NCBI GenBank assembly: GCA_037044955.1
Contig: JBAOHX010000010.1
Span: 1 to 64,000, forward strand
DNA from: JAJXWB01 sp037044955
Lineage (GTDB): Bacteria; Pseudomonadota; Alphaproteobacteria; Rhizobiales; Beijerinckiaceae
DNA: 64,000 bases
Direction: 5' to 3'
Part shown: positions 38,235 through 47,786 of the stretch, one piece after another
Numbering within the stretch: the first letter of the stretch is position 1
Layout of the letters: every line of letters starts with the position of its first letter
Notes under the pieces: generated by a model
Told to the model about the DNA's origin: nothing
The model's database searches: none
Seen by the model: the letters and a program-made list of their open reading frames with translations, nothing else
Made by a program: the position numbers and the translations under genes

Positions 38235-38332
38235 CGTCATTGCGAGGAGCACAGCGACGCGGCAATCCATCCACGGATAGCGCCGGTGGATGGATTGCCG
38301 CGTCAGCCCTGCGGGCCTCCTCGCAATGACGG
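38235..38332. repeat. family A paired palindrome, copy 3
   Basis: Between the divergent AidB-like and sohB genes. Ends GTCATTGCGAGGAGC and its mirror, with CGCGGCAATCCATCCA facing TGGATGGATTGCCGCG. It lacks the internal hairpin of copies 2 and 4. Confidence 0.85.
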
Positions 38333-38386
38333 CCCACACTCCTTATCTATCCCCCACCCGCCCAGCTCACCTCACCCGAGTCCGCA

Positions 38387-39367
38387 ATGAATTTCTGGAT
38401 CGATTTCGCCGGCTTCGCGCTCAGGTCCTTCTGGATTGCCGGCCTTATCGCCGTCGTTCTCGTCATTCCCATCATCTTCGGCGCGCGCGCGCAGAAACGG
38501 CGCGCCGACGAGACGCGCGTGTCGAGCCTCGACGATCGCTACGACGCGACGGAGGCGCAGATCCGCGCGGCGACCGAGGGCCCCAAGGGCGCGAAAGCCT
38601 TTCTGAAGGCGCGCAAGCGGGCGGCAAAGACCAGCGACGATGCGTCCAAGCGCGTCTATCTCGTCGACTTCAAGGGCGACCCGCTGGCGAGCGGGCATGT
38701 CGCCTTCGCGCGAAAAATCACCGCCGCGCTGATGGCGGCGCGCGCAGGCAAGGACGAGATCGTCGTGGCGATCCATTCGCCGGGCGGGCTCGTGTCCGCC
38801 TACGGGCTGATGGCGGCGCAGATGCAGCGCGTGCGCCGCGCGGGCGTGGAGCTGACGGCCTGCGTCGATCAGGTCGCCGCCAGCGGCGGCTACATGATGG
38901 CGGTCGTCGCCAATCGCATCGTCGCCGCGCCCTTCGCGGTGGTCGGCTCGATCGGCGTGGTCGCGCAGGTTCCCAACGTCAACCGGCTGCTCAAGAAGAT
39001 CGACGTCGACTACGAGGAACTGACGGCGGGCGAACACAAGCGACCGGTTTCCGTGCTCGCGCCGATTACCGAGGAAGGCCGCGAGCATTTCCGTCACAAG
39101 CTCGAGGAGACGCATGTCGCCTTCAAGGATTTCGTGCGCGAGAACAGACCGACGCTGAACGTGGAAGCGGTCGGCGACGGCGACTACTGGTATGCGACCG
39201 ACGCGCTGAAGCTCGGCCTCATCGACGCGATCTCGACATCGGACGAATATCTGATGCGCCAGCGCGGCAAGGCGCGGCTGTTTCTGATCGAGGCGCCGGA
39301 GAAGAAGACGCTGACGAAGGCGCTGTTCGGGCGGCTGGGGGAGGCGGCAAGCGCATTTTTCGGATAG
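38387..39367 (+). CDS. sohB: S49-family inner membrane peptidase (SohB-like)
   Basis: A membrane-anchored serine protease of the SppA/SohB family. Residues ~8-32 form an N-terminal transmembrane helix. The S49 core follows, with IHSPGGLVSAYGLMAAQM, the catalytic Ser in QVAASGGYMMAVVAN near residue 168 and the Lys in TAGEHKRPVS near 220. It has a single catalytic domain (326 aa), fitting SohB rather than the double-domain SppA. The likely role is clean-up of membrane or signal peptides. It is the only gene on + here, convergent with dnaE. Confidence 0.9.
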   Translation: MNFWIDFAGFALRSFWIAGLIAVVLVIPIIFGARAQKRRADETRVSSLDDRYDATEAQIRAATEGPKGAKAFLKARKRAAKTSDDASKRVYLVDFKGDPLASGHVAFARKITAALMAARAGKDEIVVAIHSPGGLVSAYGLMAAQMQRVRRAGVELTACVDQVAASGGYMMAVVANRIVAAPFAVVGSIGVVAQVPNVNRLLKKIDVDYEELTAGEHKRPVSVLAPITEEGREHFRHKLEETHVAFKDFVRENRPTLNVEAVGDGDYWYATDALKLGLIDAISTSDEYLMRQRGKARLFLIEAPEKKTLTKALFGRLGEAASAFFG

Positions 39368-39376
39368 ACCGCGCGT

Positions 39377-39470
39377 GTCATTCCCGCGCAAGCGGGAATC
39401 CAGAGCCGCATCACGCGACATTCGTCGTTTGCACTGGATTCCCGATCGCGCTGCGCGCGTCGGGAATGAC
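39377..39470. repeat. family B paired palindrome, copy 3
   Basis: Between the convergent sohB and dnaE stops. Left arm GTCATTCCCGCGCAAGCGGG; right arm ends CGTCGGGAATGAC. Probably works as a bidirectional terminator. Confidence 0.85.
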
Positions 39471-39518
39471 ATCTTGCTGCAATTGGACCGCGAGCCTCAA
39501 GGCTCGCGGTTTGACTTG

Positions 39519-42500
39519 CTACACGTGCTCGACCGCAACAATGCCCGGTATCGCCTTCAGCGCGCCGGCTATGGCCGCGTTCACCGGGAATTTGCCCGGC
39601 AGTTTCACTTCCACCTCGTCGCCGGGGCCGCGCATGAGAACGAGCGAAACGTCGCCCTCGCCCCTGCCCTTCAGGCGCTGCTCGATCGAGGGCAGCGGCG
39701 CGGGATCGCGCAGGAAGATGCGCAGGCCCTTCTGGATGCGCGCGGCCGCCTGATCGAGCGGCTCGACGCTGACGATGCGCGCCCTGATGTCCTCGCCCTC
39801 GACATGCGCCTGCATGTTGACGAGCAGGCACGCGCCCTTCTCCAGCAGCTCGCGATACTGGTTGAGGCCCTCCTGGAACAGGATCGCCTCGTATTGTCCG
39901 GATGCATCGGACAATTGGACGATGCCCATCTTGTTGCCCGTCTTGGTGCGGCGCTCGGCGCGATCGAGCACGGCGGCGGCGAGACGGCCGGCCGACGCGC
40001 CCTTCTTCACCGCGCGCGCGAATTCCGCGAAGGGCTGCACGCGCAATTTCGCCAGCACGCCCTCGTAGGCGTCGAGCGGATGGCCCGAGAGGAAGAAGCC
40101 GACGGCGTCGAATTCGCGCTTCAGCTTTTCCGCCGCCGCCCAGGCCTGCGCCTTCGGCGTGACGAAGGGCTCGGCGCCGCCCGCGCCGAACAGCGCGCTC
40201 TGCCCGCGCTCGCGCTCGTCCTCCATGCGGTTGGCGGTGGCGAGGATCGGCTCGACGGCGGCGAAGGCGCGCGCGCGATCCGGCTCCAGTTCGTCGAAGG
40301 CGCCGGCGGCGGCGAGGCTTTCCAGCACCTTCTTGTTGACTTCGCGCGGCGAGATGGCCGCCGCCACCTCGCCGAGCGAACGAAACGGCTTCGCCTTTCG
40401 CGCACGAACGATCGCTTCGGCCTGGCCTTCGCCCACGCCTTTCACGGCCGAAAGCGCGTAGCGGATCGAGAGCGAACCTTCGTTCTCGTGCACGTCGAAA
40501 TCGACGCCGGAATGCATGATGGACGGCGGATCGACGCGCACGCCCTGCCGGCGCGCCTCGTTGCGGAATTCCGCGAGCTTGTCGGTATTGCCCTTGTCGA
40601 GCGTCATGGAGGCGGCAAGGAACTCGACCGGATAATTCGCCTTGAACCACGCCGTCTGGTAGGCGATCAGCGCATAGGCGGCCGCGTGGCTCTTGTTGAA
40701 GCCGTAATCCGCGAATTTCGCCAGGAGGTCGAAGATCTCGTCGGCCTTGGCCTTCTCCAGCCCGCCCTCGACCGCGCCCGAGACGAAGCGCGCGCGCTGC
40801 GCGTCCATTTCCGACTTGATCTTCTTGCCCATCGCGCGGCGCAGCATGTCGGCTTCGCCCAGGGAATAGCCAGAAAGCACCTGCGCGATCTGCATCACCT
40901 GTTCCTGATAGATGATGACGCCGAACGTCTCTTTCAGAATGTGCTCGATCTTCGGGTGGATGTAGTTGGCCTCGTCCTCGCCGAGCTTGACCGCGCAATA
41001 GGTCGGGATGTTCGCCATCGGGCCGGGGCGATAGAGCGCGACCAGCGCGATGATGTCCTCGAAACGGTCGGCGCGCATTTCCACCAGCGCCTTGCGCATG
41101 CCCGCGCTTTCCAACTGGAACACGCCGACCGTCTCGCCGCGTCCCAGCATGTCGTAGGTTTTCTTGTCGTCGAGCGGAATGCGCGAGAGGTCGATGTCGA
41201 TATGCCGCTTCTTCAGGAGCGCGACGGTGGTCGAGAGCGTGGTGAGCGTCTTGAGGCCGAGAAAATCGAATTTCACGAGCCCCGCAGGCTCGACCCATTT
41301 CATGTTGAACTGGGTGGCCGGCATGTCCGATTTCGGATCGCGATAGAGCGGCACGAGCTCGTGCAGCGGCCGGTCGCCGATGACGACGCCGGCGGCGTGC
41401 GTGGAGGCGTTGGAGTATAGGCCCTCCAGCTTCTCCGCGATCTCCAGCAGGCGCGCGACCTGCGAGTTGCTGTCGGCGGCCTCCTTCAGGCGCGGCTCGC
41501 TCGAGATCGCTTCCTTCAGCGTCACGGGCTTGGCGGGGTTCTGCGGAATGAGCTTGGCGAGCTTGTCCACATGGCCGAGCGGCATCTGCAGCACGCGCCC
41601 GACGTTACGCACGACGCCGCGCGCGAGAAACGAGCCGAAGGTGATGATCTGCGCCACGCGGTCGGCGCCGTAGCGGCGCTGCACGTAGGCGATCACCTCG
41701 TCGCGCCGGCTCTGGCAGAAGTCGATGTCGAAGTCCGGCATCGACACGCGCTCGGGATTGAGGAAGCGCTCGAACAGCAGCGCGAAACGCATGGGATCGA
41801 GATCGGTGATGGTCAGCGCATAGGCGACGAGCGAGCCCGCGCCCGAGCCGCGGCCGGGTCCCACCGGAATGCCTTCGTCCTTGGCGTATTTGATGAAGTC
41901 CGCGACGATCAGGAAGTAGCCGGGGAACTTCATCTTCTCGATGACGTCGAGCTCGAAGGCGAGCCGCGCCTCGTAGTCGGCGACGGTGAAATCATGCGCG
42001 GGCGCATGGGCCGCAAGGCGCGCGCGAAGCCCCTCCTCCGCCTGCCGGCGCAGCTCTTTCGCCTCGGAGACTTCCGCGTCGGCGCCCGCCATGCCGCCGG
42101 TGGTGAAGCGCGGCAGGATCGGCTTGCGCGTCGTCGGCCGGTAGGAGCAGCGCAGCGCGATGGCGACGGAATTGTCGGTCGCCTCCGGCAGGTCGGCGAA
42201 CAGGGCGCGCATTTCGGCGCGGGTCTTGAAGCGGTGTTCGGGCGTCAGCCGACGGCGGGCGTCGTCGCCGAGCGAGACGCCGTCGGAGATGCACAGCAGC
42301 GCATCGTGCGCCTCGAAATCGGACCGCGCGGCGAAATACGGCTCGTTCGTCGCGACCAGCGGCAGCGCGCCGCGATAGGCGATGTCGCGCAGGTAGCGCT
42401 CGGCTTCGCGCTCCGTCTCCTCGTTGTGGCGTTGCAACTCGACATAGAGCCGGTCGCCGAAAATATCCTTCAGACGCTCGATGCGGGCGCGGGCGAGATC

Positions 42501-42983
42501 GAGCTGGCCTTCGCGGATCAGGCTGTCGATCGGCCCCGCGGGACCGCCGGTCAGCGCGATGAGGCCGGAGGAATCGTCGGCGAGCGCGGCGATGGCCGCG
42601 TGCGGCTCGCCCATCGCGTCGCTGTCCAGCCAGGCGCGCGACACGAGGCGCATGAGCTGTTCGTAGCCCGTTTCGTTGCGGGCGATCAGCACGAGGCCGC
42701 CGGCGCCGGCGACCGGAAGCTCGAGGCCGCTTGTCGGCGCCGGGCGGTCGCCGAAATCGACGCCGAGCTGCACGCCGACGATCGGCTGCACGCCCTCCTT
42801 GGCGAGCTTCTCGGAAAATTCGAGCGCGCCGAACAGATTGTTGGTGTCGGTGATCGCCAGCGCCGGCTGGTCGTCGGCGATCGCGAGCTTGGCCAGCTTC
42901 GCAATGGTCAGCGCGCCTTCGCGCAGCGAATAGGACGTGTGGACGTGCAGGTGCACGAAACCGACGTCGCGACAAATATCCAA
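39519..42983 (-). CDS. dnaE: DNA polymerase III alpha subunit DnaE
   Basis: Replicative DNA polymerase. The 1154-residue protein has the PHP domain (FVHLHVHTSYSLREGAL), the palm with catalytic aspartates in MPDFDIDFCQSRRDEVI, fingers (VGPGRGSGAGSLVAYAL), the helix-hairpin-helix region and a C-terminal OB fold. The start is a TTG at 42983 supported by GGAGG five bases upstream. The length is that of housekeeping DnaE1, not the mutagenic DnaE2. Directly upstream lies an SOS-controlled small peptide gene on the same strand. Confidence 0.95.
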   Translation of the reverse strand: MDICRDVGFVHLHVHTSYSLREGALTIAKLAKLAIADDQPALAITDTNNLFGALEFSEKLAKEGVQPIVGVQLGVDFGDRPAPTSGLELPVAGAGGLVLIARNETGYEQLMRLVSRAWLDSDAMGEPHAAIAALADDSSGLIALTGGPAGPIDSLIREGQLDLARARIERLKDIFGDRLYVELQRHNEETEREAERYLRDIAYRGALPLVATNEPYFAARSDFEAHDALLCISDGVSLGDDARRRLTPEHRFKTRAEMRALFADLPEATDNSVAIALRCSYRPTTRKPILPRFTTGGMAGADAEVSEAKELRRQAEEGLRARLAAHAPAHDFTVADYEARLAFELDVIEKMKFPGYFLIVADFIKYAKDEGIPVGPGRGSGAGSLVAYALTITDLDPMRFALLFERFLNPERVSMPDFDIDFCQSRRDEVIAYVQRRYGADRVAQIITFGSFLARGVVRNVGRVLQMPLGHVDKLAKLIPQNPAKPVTLKEAISSEPRLKEAADSNSQVARLLEIAEKLEGLYSNASTHAAGVVIGDRPLHELVPLYRDPKSDMPATQFNMKWVEPAGLVKFDFLGLKTLTTLSTTVALLKKRHIDIDLSRIPLDDKKTYDMLGRGETVGVFQLESAGMRKALVEMRADRFEDIIALVALYRPGPMANIPTYCAVKLGEDEANYIHPKIEHILKETFGVIIYQEQVMQIAQVLSGYSLGEADMLRRAMGKKIKSEMDAQRARFVSGAVEGGLEKAKADEIFDLLAKFADYGFNKSHAAAYALIAYQTAWFKANYPVEFLAASMTLDKGNTDKLAEFRNEARRQGVRVDPPSIMHSGVDFDVHENEGSLSIRYALSAVKGVGEGQAEAIVRARKAKPFRSLGEVAAAISPREVNKKVLESLAAAGAFDELEPDRARAFAAVEPILATANRMEDERERGQSALFGAGGAEPFVTPKAQAWAAAEKLKREFDAVGFFLSGHPLDAYEGVLAKLRVQPFAEFARAVKKGASAGRLAAAVLDRAERRTKTGNKMGIVQLSDASGQYEAILFQEGLNQYRELLEKGACLLVNMQAHVEGEDIRARIVSVEPLDQAAARIQKGLRIFLRDPAPLPSIEQRLKGRGEGDVSLVLMRGPGDEVEVKLPGKFPVNAAIAGALKAIPGIVAVEHV

Positions 42984-43060
42984 GACGGCCTCCGCAGCGG
43001 AGGTCGGACTTTAGGGAGAGTCGCGGCGCGGTTGAAGCGCGATCGTCGAGCCGCGCCTTG

Positions 43061-43159
43061 TCACGCCACCGCGTGCAACACGGCGCCCATCGCGCCGACG
43101 CCCGCCACGAACAATCCGATGGCCACGATTTCAACGAGATCGCCGACTGCCGCCCGCAT
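43061..43159 (-). CDS. SOS-controlled 32-residue single-helix membrane peptide
   Basis: A tiny ORF starting MRAAVGDLVEIVAIG and ending with a TGA at 43061. About 22 residues from Leu8 onward are hydrophobic and glycine-rich, enough for one membrane helix, with a short N-terminal tail. The ATG at 43159 has GGGAGG five bases upstream. The promoter (43190-43218) carries a LexA box in its spacer, so the peptide should be made on DNA damage. The closest functional parallels by size and control are SidA of Caulobacter (division inhibitor) and TisB of E. coli; I see no sequence identity to either. It precedes dnaE by 77 bases. Confidence 0.62.
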   Translation of the reverse strand: MRAAVGDLVEIVAIGLFVAGVGAMGAVLHAVA

Positions 43160-43189
43160 GTTCGCCTCCCGGTCGTACTATGTCCAATC

Positions 43190-43218
43190 ACTGTATGTTC
43201 GGTTTTTGTTCCTTTCAA
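43190..43218 (-). promoter_or_regulatory. SOS promoter with LexA box
   Basis: On the - strand TTGAAA (43218-43213), 17 bases, TACAGT (43195-43190). The spacer contains GAAC-N7-GAAC at 43211-43197. The architecture is the same as at lexA (8983-9010). Confidence 0.8.
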
Positions 43219-43277
43219 GCGAACTACATGAAATGCCCGCGATCACGGTTAATGCGGGGCGGCCAAGTGGTTGACGG

Positions 43278-43399
43278 GTCTGAAAAAAGTGGCCCCGACG
43301 CTCAAATTGGGGGGCAAGCGTCGGGGCCTGTCACATTGAACTCGCGTCCAAAAAATTGTGACGGTCGAAACAGTAGCGCACTGAACCGTAGGCTCACAA
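43278..43399 (-). ncRNA. possible small RNA with strong terminator
   Basis: A perfect 12-bp stem GGCCCCGACGCT / AGCGTCGGGGCC (arms near 43291-43302 and 43317-43328) is followed on the - strand by ACTTTTTTC. Upstream on the same strand are TTGTGA (43399-43394), 18 bases, TACTGT (43375-43370). Transcription would give about 90 bases ending at 43278. No convincing coding frame is present. The remaining bases up to the PilZ gene (43400-43537) hold nothing I can name. Confidence 0.4.
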
Positions 43400-43537
43400 T
43401 GGCGACGATCCAGATTTTTTTGCAGGAAACCGGCCGGCTCTGGCGAAAGCGCATGAATTCAGAAGCCCTCGGATCGCTCATCAAGTCTTAATCGGCTGCG
43501 GCCTAGGATCGCGCCGACGCAGAACGGGACCAGCCAG

Positions 43538-43921
43538 ATGACACAGCCCCGCAAGGCCGAGCGAATTCGCAGCCTGATGAGCGCGCAGGTGACCTTCGCC
43601 AATGCGCCTTCCGTAAGCTGCATCGTGAAGAATTTCTCGCCCGCCGGCGTCCGGCTCGAAATCCCCGACGGCATGCCGCTGCCGAACGAGTTCGACCTGC
43701 ACATTCCCCACAAGGGCCGCACCTATCACGCGCGCGTCGCCTGGCGCGGCGAGGGGATCGTGGGCGCGGAATTCGTGGAGCCCGGCGAGACCGCCCGCCG
43801 CGCAGGCGCGTCGAGAACGAAGGCGACCGCCTCGACCGGCTGATGCTGGAAAACGCCAGGCTGCGCGCGCAAGGTGCTGCTGCTGAAGCAGCGCATCGCG
43901 CAATTGTCCGGCGAAGCCTGA
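43538..43921 (+). CDS. PilZ-domain protein with C-terminal coiled coil (two indels near its end)
   Basis: A probable cyclic-di-GMP receptor. Residues 1-85 are a PilZ domain with the ligand-binding RKAER and NFSPAG motifs (RxxxR and [D/N]xSxxG). The raw frame then degenerates. Reading the next frames gives LDRLMLENARLRA then KVLLLKQRIAQLSGEA and a TGA at 43919-43921, a short leucine coiled coil often seen after PilZ. One net -1 (or +2) change lies between 43785 and 43806 and a one-base insertion near 43870. Corrected length is about 127 aa. It is convergent with lolD. Confidence 0.78.
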
Positions 43922-43929
43922 AGCCCGCC

Positions 43930-44610
43930 CTATTCCAGTTCGACGATCCGCCCGTCGCGCAGTGTGATGCGACGGTCCATGCGCGCCGCCAGCTCGAAAT
44001 TATGCGTGGCGATGATGGCGGCGAGCCCGGTCGCGCGCACCAGCGTCATCAGCGTCTCGAACACATGTTCGGCCGTGCGCGGATCGAGATTGCCGGTCGG
44101 CTCGTCCGCCAGCAGCACCAGCGGCGCATTGGCGACGGCGCGCGCGATGGCGACGCGCTGCTGCTCGCCGCCCGACAGTTCCGCCGGCCGGTGCGAACCG
44201 CGCGCGCCGAGGCCGAGATAGGCCAGCAATTCGTCGGCGCGCTTGCCCGCCTCGCGCTTGTCGAGGCCGCGGATCATCTGCGGCAGCATGATGTTCTCGC
44301 GCGCCGAGAACTCGGGCAGCAGATGATGGAACTGGTAGACGAAGCCGATGGCGCCGCGCCGCAGGGCCGTGCGGCCGTCGTCCGACATGGCGCTGGTGGA
44401 CGCGCCCTCGACCAGCACGTCGCCGGCGTCGGGCCGCTCCAGCAGGCCCGCGACATGCAGCAGCGTCGACTTGCCGGCGCCCGACGGCGCGGTCAGCGCC
44501 ACGGCCTCGCCGGTGCGCAGCGTCAGGTCGGCGCCGCGCAGGATTTCGAGGCGCGAGTCGCCCTGCTGGTAATGGCGCTCGACGCCGACGAGACGGAGGG
44601 CGTCGCTCAT
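43930..44610 (-). CDS. lolD: lipoprotein-releasing ABC transporter ATP-binding protein LolD
   Basis: Energises extraction of lipoproteins from the inner membrane with LolC/E. The 226-residue ATPase has Walker A APSGAGKSTLL, Q-loop FVYQFHHLLPEFSA, signature LSGGEQQRVAIA and Walker B LVLLADEPTGNLD. The HLLPEFSA segment is typical of LolD within the MacB-like ATPases. The start is the ATG at 44610 (MSDALRLVGVERHYQQG). It lies downstream of lolC, with a family B palindrome between the two. Confidence 0.95.
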   Translation of the reverse strand: MSDALRLVGVERHYQQGDSRLEILRGADLTLRTGEAVALTAPSGAGKSTLLHVAGLLERPDAGDVLVEGASTSAMSDDGRTALRRGAIGFVYQFHHLLPEFSARENIMLPQMIRGLDKREAGKRADELLAYLGLGARGSHRPAELSGGEQQRVAIARAVANAPLVLLADEPTGNLDPRTAEHVFETLMTLVRATGLAAIIATHNFELAARMDRRITLRDGRIVELE

Positions 44611-44637
44611 GGGCGGCGCTCCAGCCGCAGCGAACGC

Positions 44638-44723
44638 TGTCATTCCCGCGAAAGCGGGAATCCAGAGCCGCTGCGCAGGACTGGCGCCGTTGCTGCTGGA
44701 TCCCCGCTTTCGCGGGGATGACA
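44638..44723. repeat. family B paired palindrome, copy 4 (between lolC and lolD)
   Basis: Left arm GTCATTCCCGCGAAAGCGGG, right arm CCCCGCTTTCGCGGGGATGA. Short spacer. Inside the lolCD operon. Confidence 0.85.
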
Positions 44724-44744
44724 GCGGGAAAGATCGCAGGCCGC

Positions 44745-46063
44745 TCATTCGTACCTCAGCGCCTCGACGGGATCGAGGCTCGCCGCGCGCCAGGCCGGAT
44801 AGAGGCTCGCGAGGATCGACAGGATCAGCGTCATGACCACGACCGCGACCACCTCGCGCGGATCGACCACCGAGGGCAGGCGCGACAGGAAATAGATTTC
44901 CGCCGGGAAGAGATCGGCGTGCAGCAGCCGGTTCAGGAGCGTGCGGATCGCCTCGAGATTGTGGGCGAGCGCGAGGCCGAGCATCGTGCCCGCGATCACG
45001 CCCGCGACGCCGATCGACGTGCCGGTGATGAGGAAGACGCGCATGACCGAATATTTCGTCGCGCCCATCGTGCGCAGGATGGCGATGTCGTGCGCTCTTG
45101 TCGCGCACGAGCATGATGAGGCCGGAGATGATGTTGAGCGCGGCCACCAGCACGATCAGCGTCAGGATGATGAACATGACGTTGCGCTCGACCTTGAGCG
45201 CGTTGAAGAAGGTCTCGTTCGCCTGCCGCCAGTCGGTGAGGATGACGGGACGGCCCGCCGCCTCCTGGATCTTCGGCCGCATCTCGTCGATCTTCTCGGC
45301 ATTGTCGAGGAAGACCTCGATGACGGAGACCTCGCCGTCGCGGTTGAAGATAGGCCTGCGCCTCGCTCAGCGGCATGTAGACGAACACGCCGTCGAACTC
45401 CGCCATGCCCATCGAGAAGATGGCGCGCACCGGATAGGCCTTGATGCGCGGCGCCACGCCGAACGGCGTCTGCGCGCCGCGCGCCGTGAGGATGCTGATC
45501 GTGTCGCCGACGCGCACGGACAGTTTGTCGGCCATGCGGCGGCCGATGACGACGCTGGCCGGATGGTCCTCGTCGACCCTGTCGAAGCCGAAGATTTCGC
45601 CATTCTTGATATTGCCGGCCACGCCCGGCAGCTTCTCGAGATCGGCCTCGCGCACGCCGCGCGCCAGCGCGCCGGTCTGGCCGAACTGCGACGAGACGCC
45701 GGCCGCGCCCTCGATCATCGGCAGGGCCATGGCGACGCCTTTGACCTTGCGGATGCGCTCGGTCATCTCGTCGTAATCCTTCATCGGCGCATCGGCGGCC
45801 TGCACGAAGATATGGCCGTTCACGCCGACGATCTTGTCGAGCAGCTCCTTGTGGAAGCCGTTCATCACGCTCATCACGACGATGAGCGTGGCGACGCCGA
45901 GCATGATGCCGAGAAAGGAAAAGCCCGCGATCACCGACACCAGGCCACGGGCGCGGCGCGCGCGCAGGTAGCGCAGGGCCAGCGTCCACTCGAAGGGGGC
46001 GAAGGGGCGCGTCCGGGAGGCGGGCGTGGCTTGCGAAGCGGCGTCGAGGGCGGCGTCGGTCAT
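44745..46063 (-). CDS. lolC: lipoprotein-releasing ABC transporter permease LolC/LolE (two frameshifts)
   Basis: The membrane subunit of the Lol exporter. It shows the N-terminal cytoplasmic motif WTLALRYLRARRARGLVSVI, a first helix (FLGIMLGVATLIVVMSVMNGF), a large periplasmic domain and C-terminal FtsX-type helices ending LDPVEALRYE. Three frames are needed: one extra base near 45349 and one near 45093. Corrected length is 438 aa. The start is the ATG at 46063. As in many alphaproteobacteria, one permease seems to serve as a homodimer in place of LolC and LolE; no second permease gene is present here. Confidence 0.9.
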
Positions 46064-46079
46064 GCGGAACACGCCTCCT

Positions 46080-46190
46080 CCGTCATGGCCGGGCTCGTCC
46101 CGGCCATCCACGCCCATCCGCGCGGCAAGGCCGGGAAGCGAGCGCGGAACGGGCCGGCGTGGATGCCCGCGACAAGCGCGGGCATGACGG
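46080..46190. repeat. family C paired palindrome without gene
   Basis: Ends GTCATGGCCGGGCTCGTCC and GACAAGCGCGGGCATGAC. It is the same pair that encloses the GIY-YIG gene at 15690-16079, but with a spacer of only about 40 bases. It lies between proS and lolC. Confidence 0.8.
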
Positions 46191-46196
46191 CTTTGG

Positions 46197-47520
46197 TCAT
46201 CCGCAAACCCGCTGCAGCGCGTCCTCGGGCGACAGCAACGCCTTTTCGCCCGTCCTGCGGTTCTTCACCTCGACCTTGCCTTCGGCCAGCCCCTTCGGGC
46301 CGACGATCACCTGCCAGGGCAGGCCGATGAGATCGAGCGTCGCGAACTTGGCGCCGGGGCGCTCGTCGCGGTCGTCGTAGAGCGTGTCGACGCCGGCGGC
46401 TTCGCAGCTTCGCGTAGAGGTCGGCGCAGGCGGCGTCGGTCGCGGCGTCGCCGACCTTGAGATTGGCGAGGCCGACCTTGAACGGCGCGACCGCGTCCGG
46501 CCAGACGATGCCGTTGTCGTCGTGGCTCGCCTCGATGATCGCGGCCACCAGCCGCGACGGGCCGATGCCGTAGGACCCCATCTGCACCGGCGTCTCCTTG
46601 CCGTCGGGGCCGTTGACCACGGCCCGCATCGGTTCGGAATACTTGGTCCCGAAGTAGAAAATATGGCCGACCTCGATTCCTCGCGCGGAGACCTGCGCCT
46701 CGGCAGGCAAGCCCTCGAATTTGGCCGCGTCGTGCATTTCCTCGGTCGCGGCGTAGCGGCTCGTCCACTTGTCGAACACGCCCTGCATCGTCGCGGCGTC
46801 GTCGAAGTCGATGCTTGCGGGCGGGACCTCGAAGTCGAGGAAATCCTTGTGGCAGAACACCTGGCTCTCGCCGGTCGAGGCCAGCACGATGAATTCGTGG
46901 GAGAGATCGCCGCCGATCGGGCCGGTGTCGGCGCGCATCGGGATCGCCTTCAGGCCGAGGCGCGCGAAAGTGCGCAGATAGGCGGTGAACATGCGGTTGT
47001 AGGAATGGCGCGCGCCGGCCTCGTCGAGATCGAAGGAATAGGCGTCCTTCATCAGGAATTCGCGGCCGCGCATGACGCCGAAGCGCGGGCGCACCTCGTC
47101 GCGGAACTTCCACTGGATATGGTAGAGGTTGAGCGGCAGGTCCTTGTAGGACTTCACATAGGCGCGAAAAATCTCGGTGATCATTTCCTCGTTGGTCGGC
47201 CCGAACAGCATCTCGCGCTCGTGCCGGTCCTGGATGCGCAGCATCTCCTTGCCATAGGCCTCGTAGCGGCCGGATTCGCGCCAGAGGTCGGCCGACTGGA
47301 TGGTGGGCATCAGCACTTCGATGGCGCCGGCGCGGTTCTGCTCCTCGCGCACGATGGCGTTGATCTTGTTGAGGACTTTCAGGCCCAGCGGCAGCCAGGC
47401 GTAGATGCCGGCCGATTCCTGCCGGATCATGCCGGCGCGCAGCATCAGGCGGTGCGAGACGATCTCGGCCTCCTTCGGATTCTCGCGAAGGATGGGCAGG
47501 AAGTAGCGGGAAAGGCGCAT
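46197..47520 (-). CDS. proS: proline--tRNA ligase ProS (frameshift near 46404)
   Basis: Charges tRNA-Pro. The class II core shows SAGIYAWLPLGLKVL, FGPTNEEMITEIF, RPRFGVMRGREFLMKDAYSF (motif 2) and GSYGIGPSRLVAAI (motif 3). The anticodon-binding domain continues in the next frame (TLYDDRDERPGAKF...ALQRVCG) after removing one base near 46404, giving 440 aa. This is the short alphaproteobacterial form without the large editing insertion. The start is the ATG at 47520. It precedes lolC on the same strand. Confidence 0.93.
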
Positions 47521-47751
47521 CGGTCGTCGTCTCGAATCTGCTGCGGCGCGGTGGAGGCCAGTTCAAACGCAAGGCCCGGCAAAACACAAGGGAAGCCGGT
47601 CATTTGCGAACGGCGCCGCGTCGCCGCGTTTGCGCGCGATCCAAGGTATTCGGAAAGTCATGATAGATAACAAATGAACAATTCCCCGGCGCAACAAGAC
47701 CGAATTGTGCGCTGCGGGATGAAATTTTGTACGATTTTTGATCTCGCCCCG

Positions 47752-47780
47752 TCGACAAAAAGAAAACCCTTGTCTAGGGT
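47752..47780 (+). promoter_or_regulatory. probable promoter of the ncRNA candidate
   Basis: TCGACA (47752-47757), 17 bases rich in A, then TAGGGT (47775-47780). Five of six bases match the -35 consensus. The -10 element fits only TAnnnT. Confidence 0.5.
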
Positions 47781-47786
47781 CCACCG

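Noticed and set aside
43302..43484. 60-codon ORF on - upstream of the 43278 terminator
   Set aside because: No ribosome site, biased composition and the terminator lies inside its 3' part. A non-coding transcript fits better.
45093..46404. Programmed ribosomal frameshifting in proS and lolC
   Set aside because: No slippery heptamer or downstream pseudoknot is evident, and the same one-base insertions occur in thirteen other unrelated genes.
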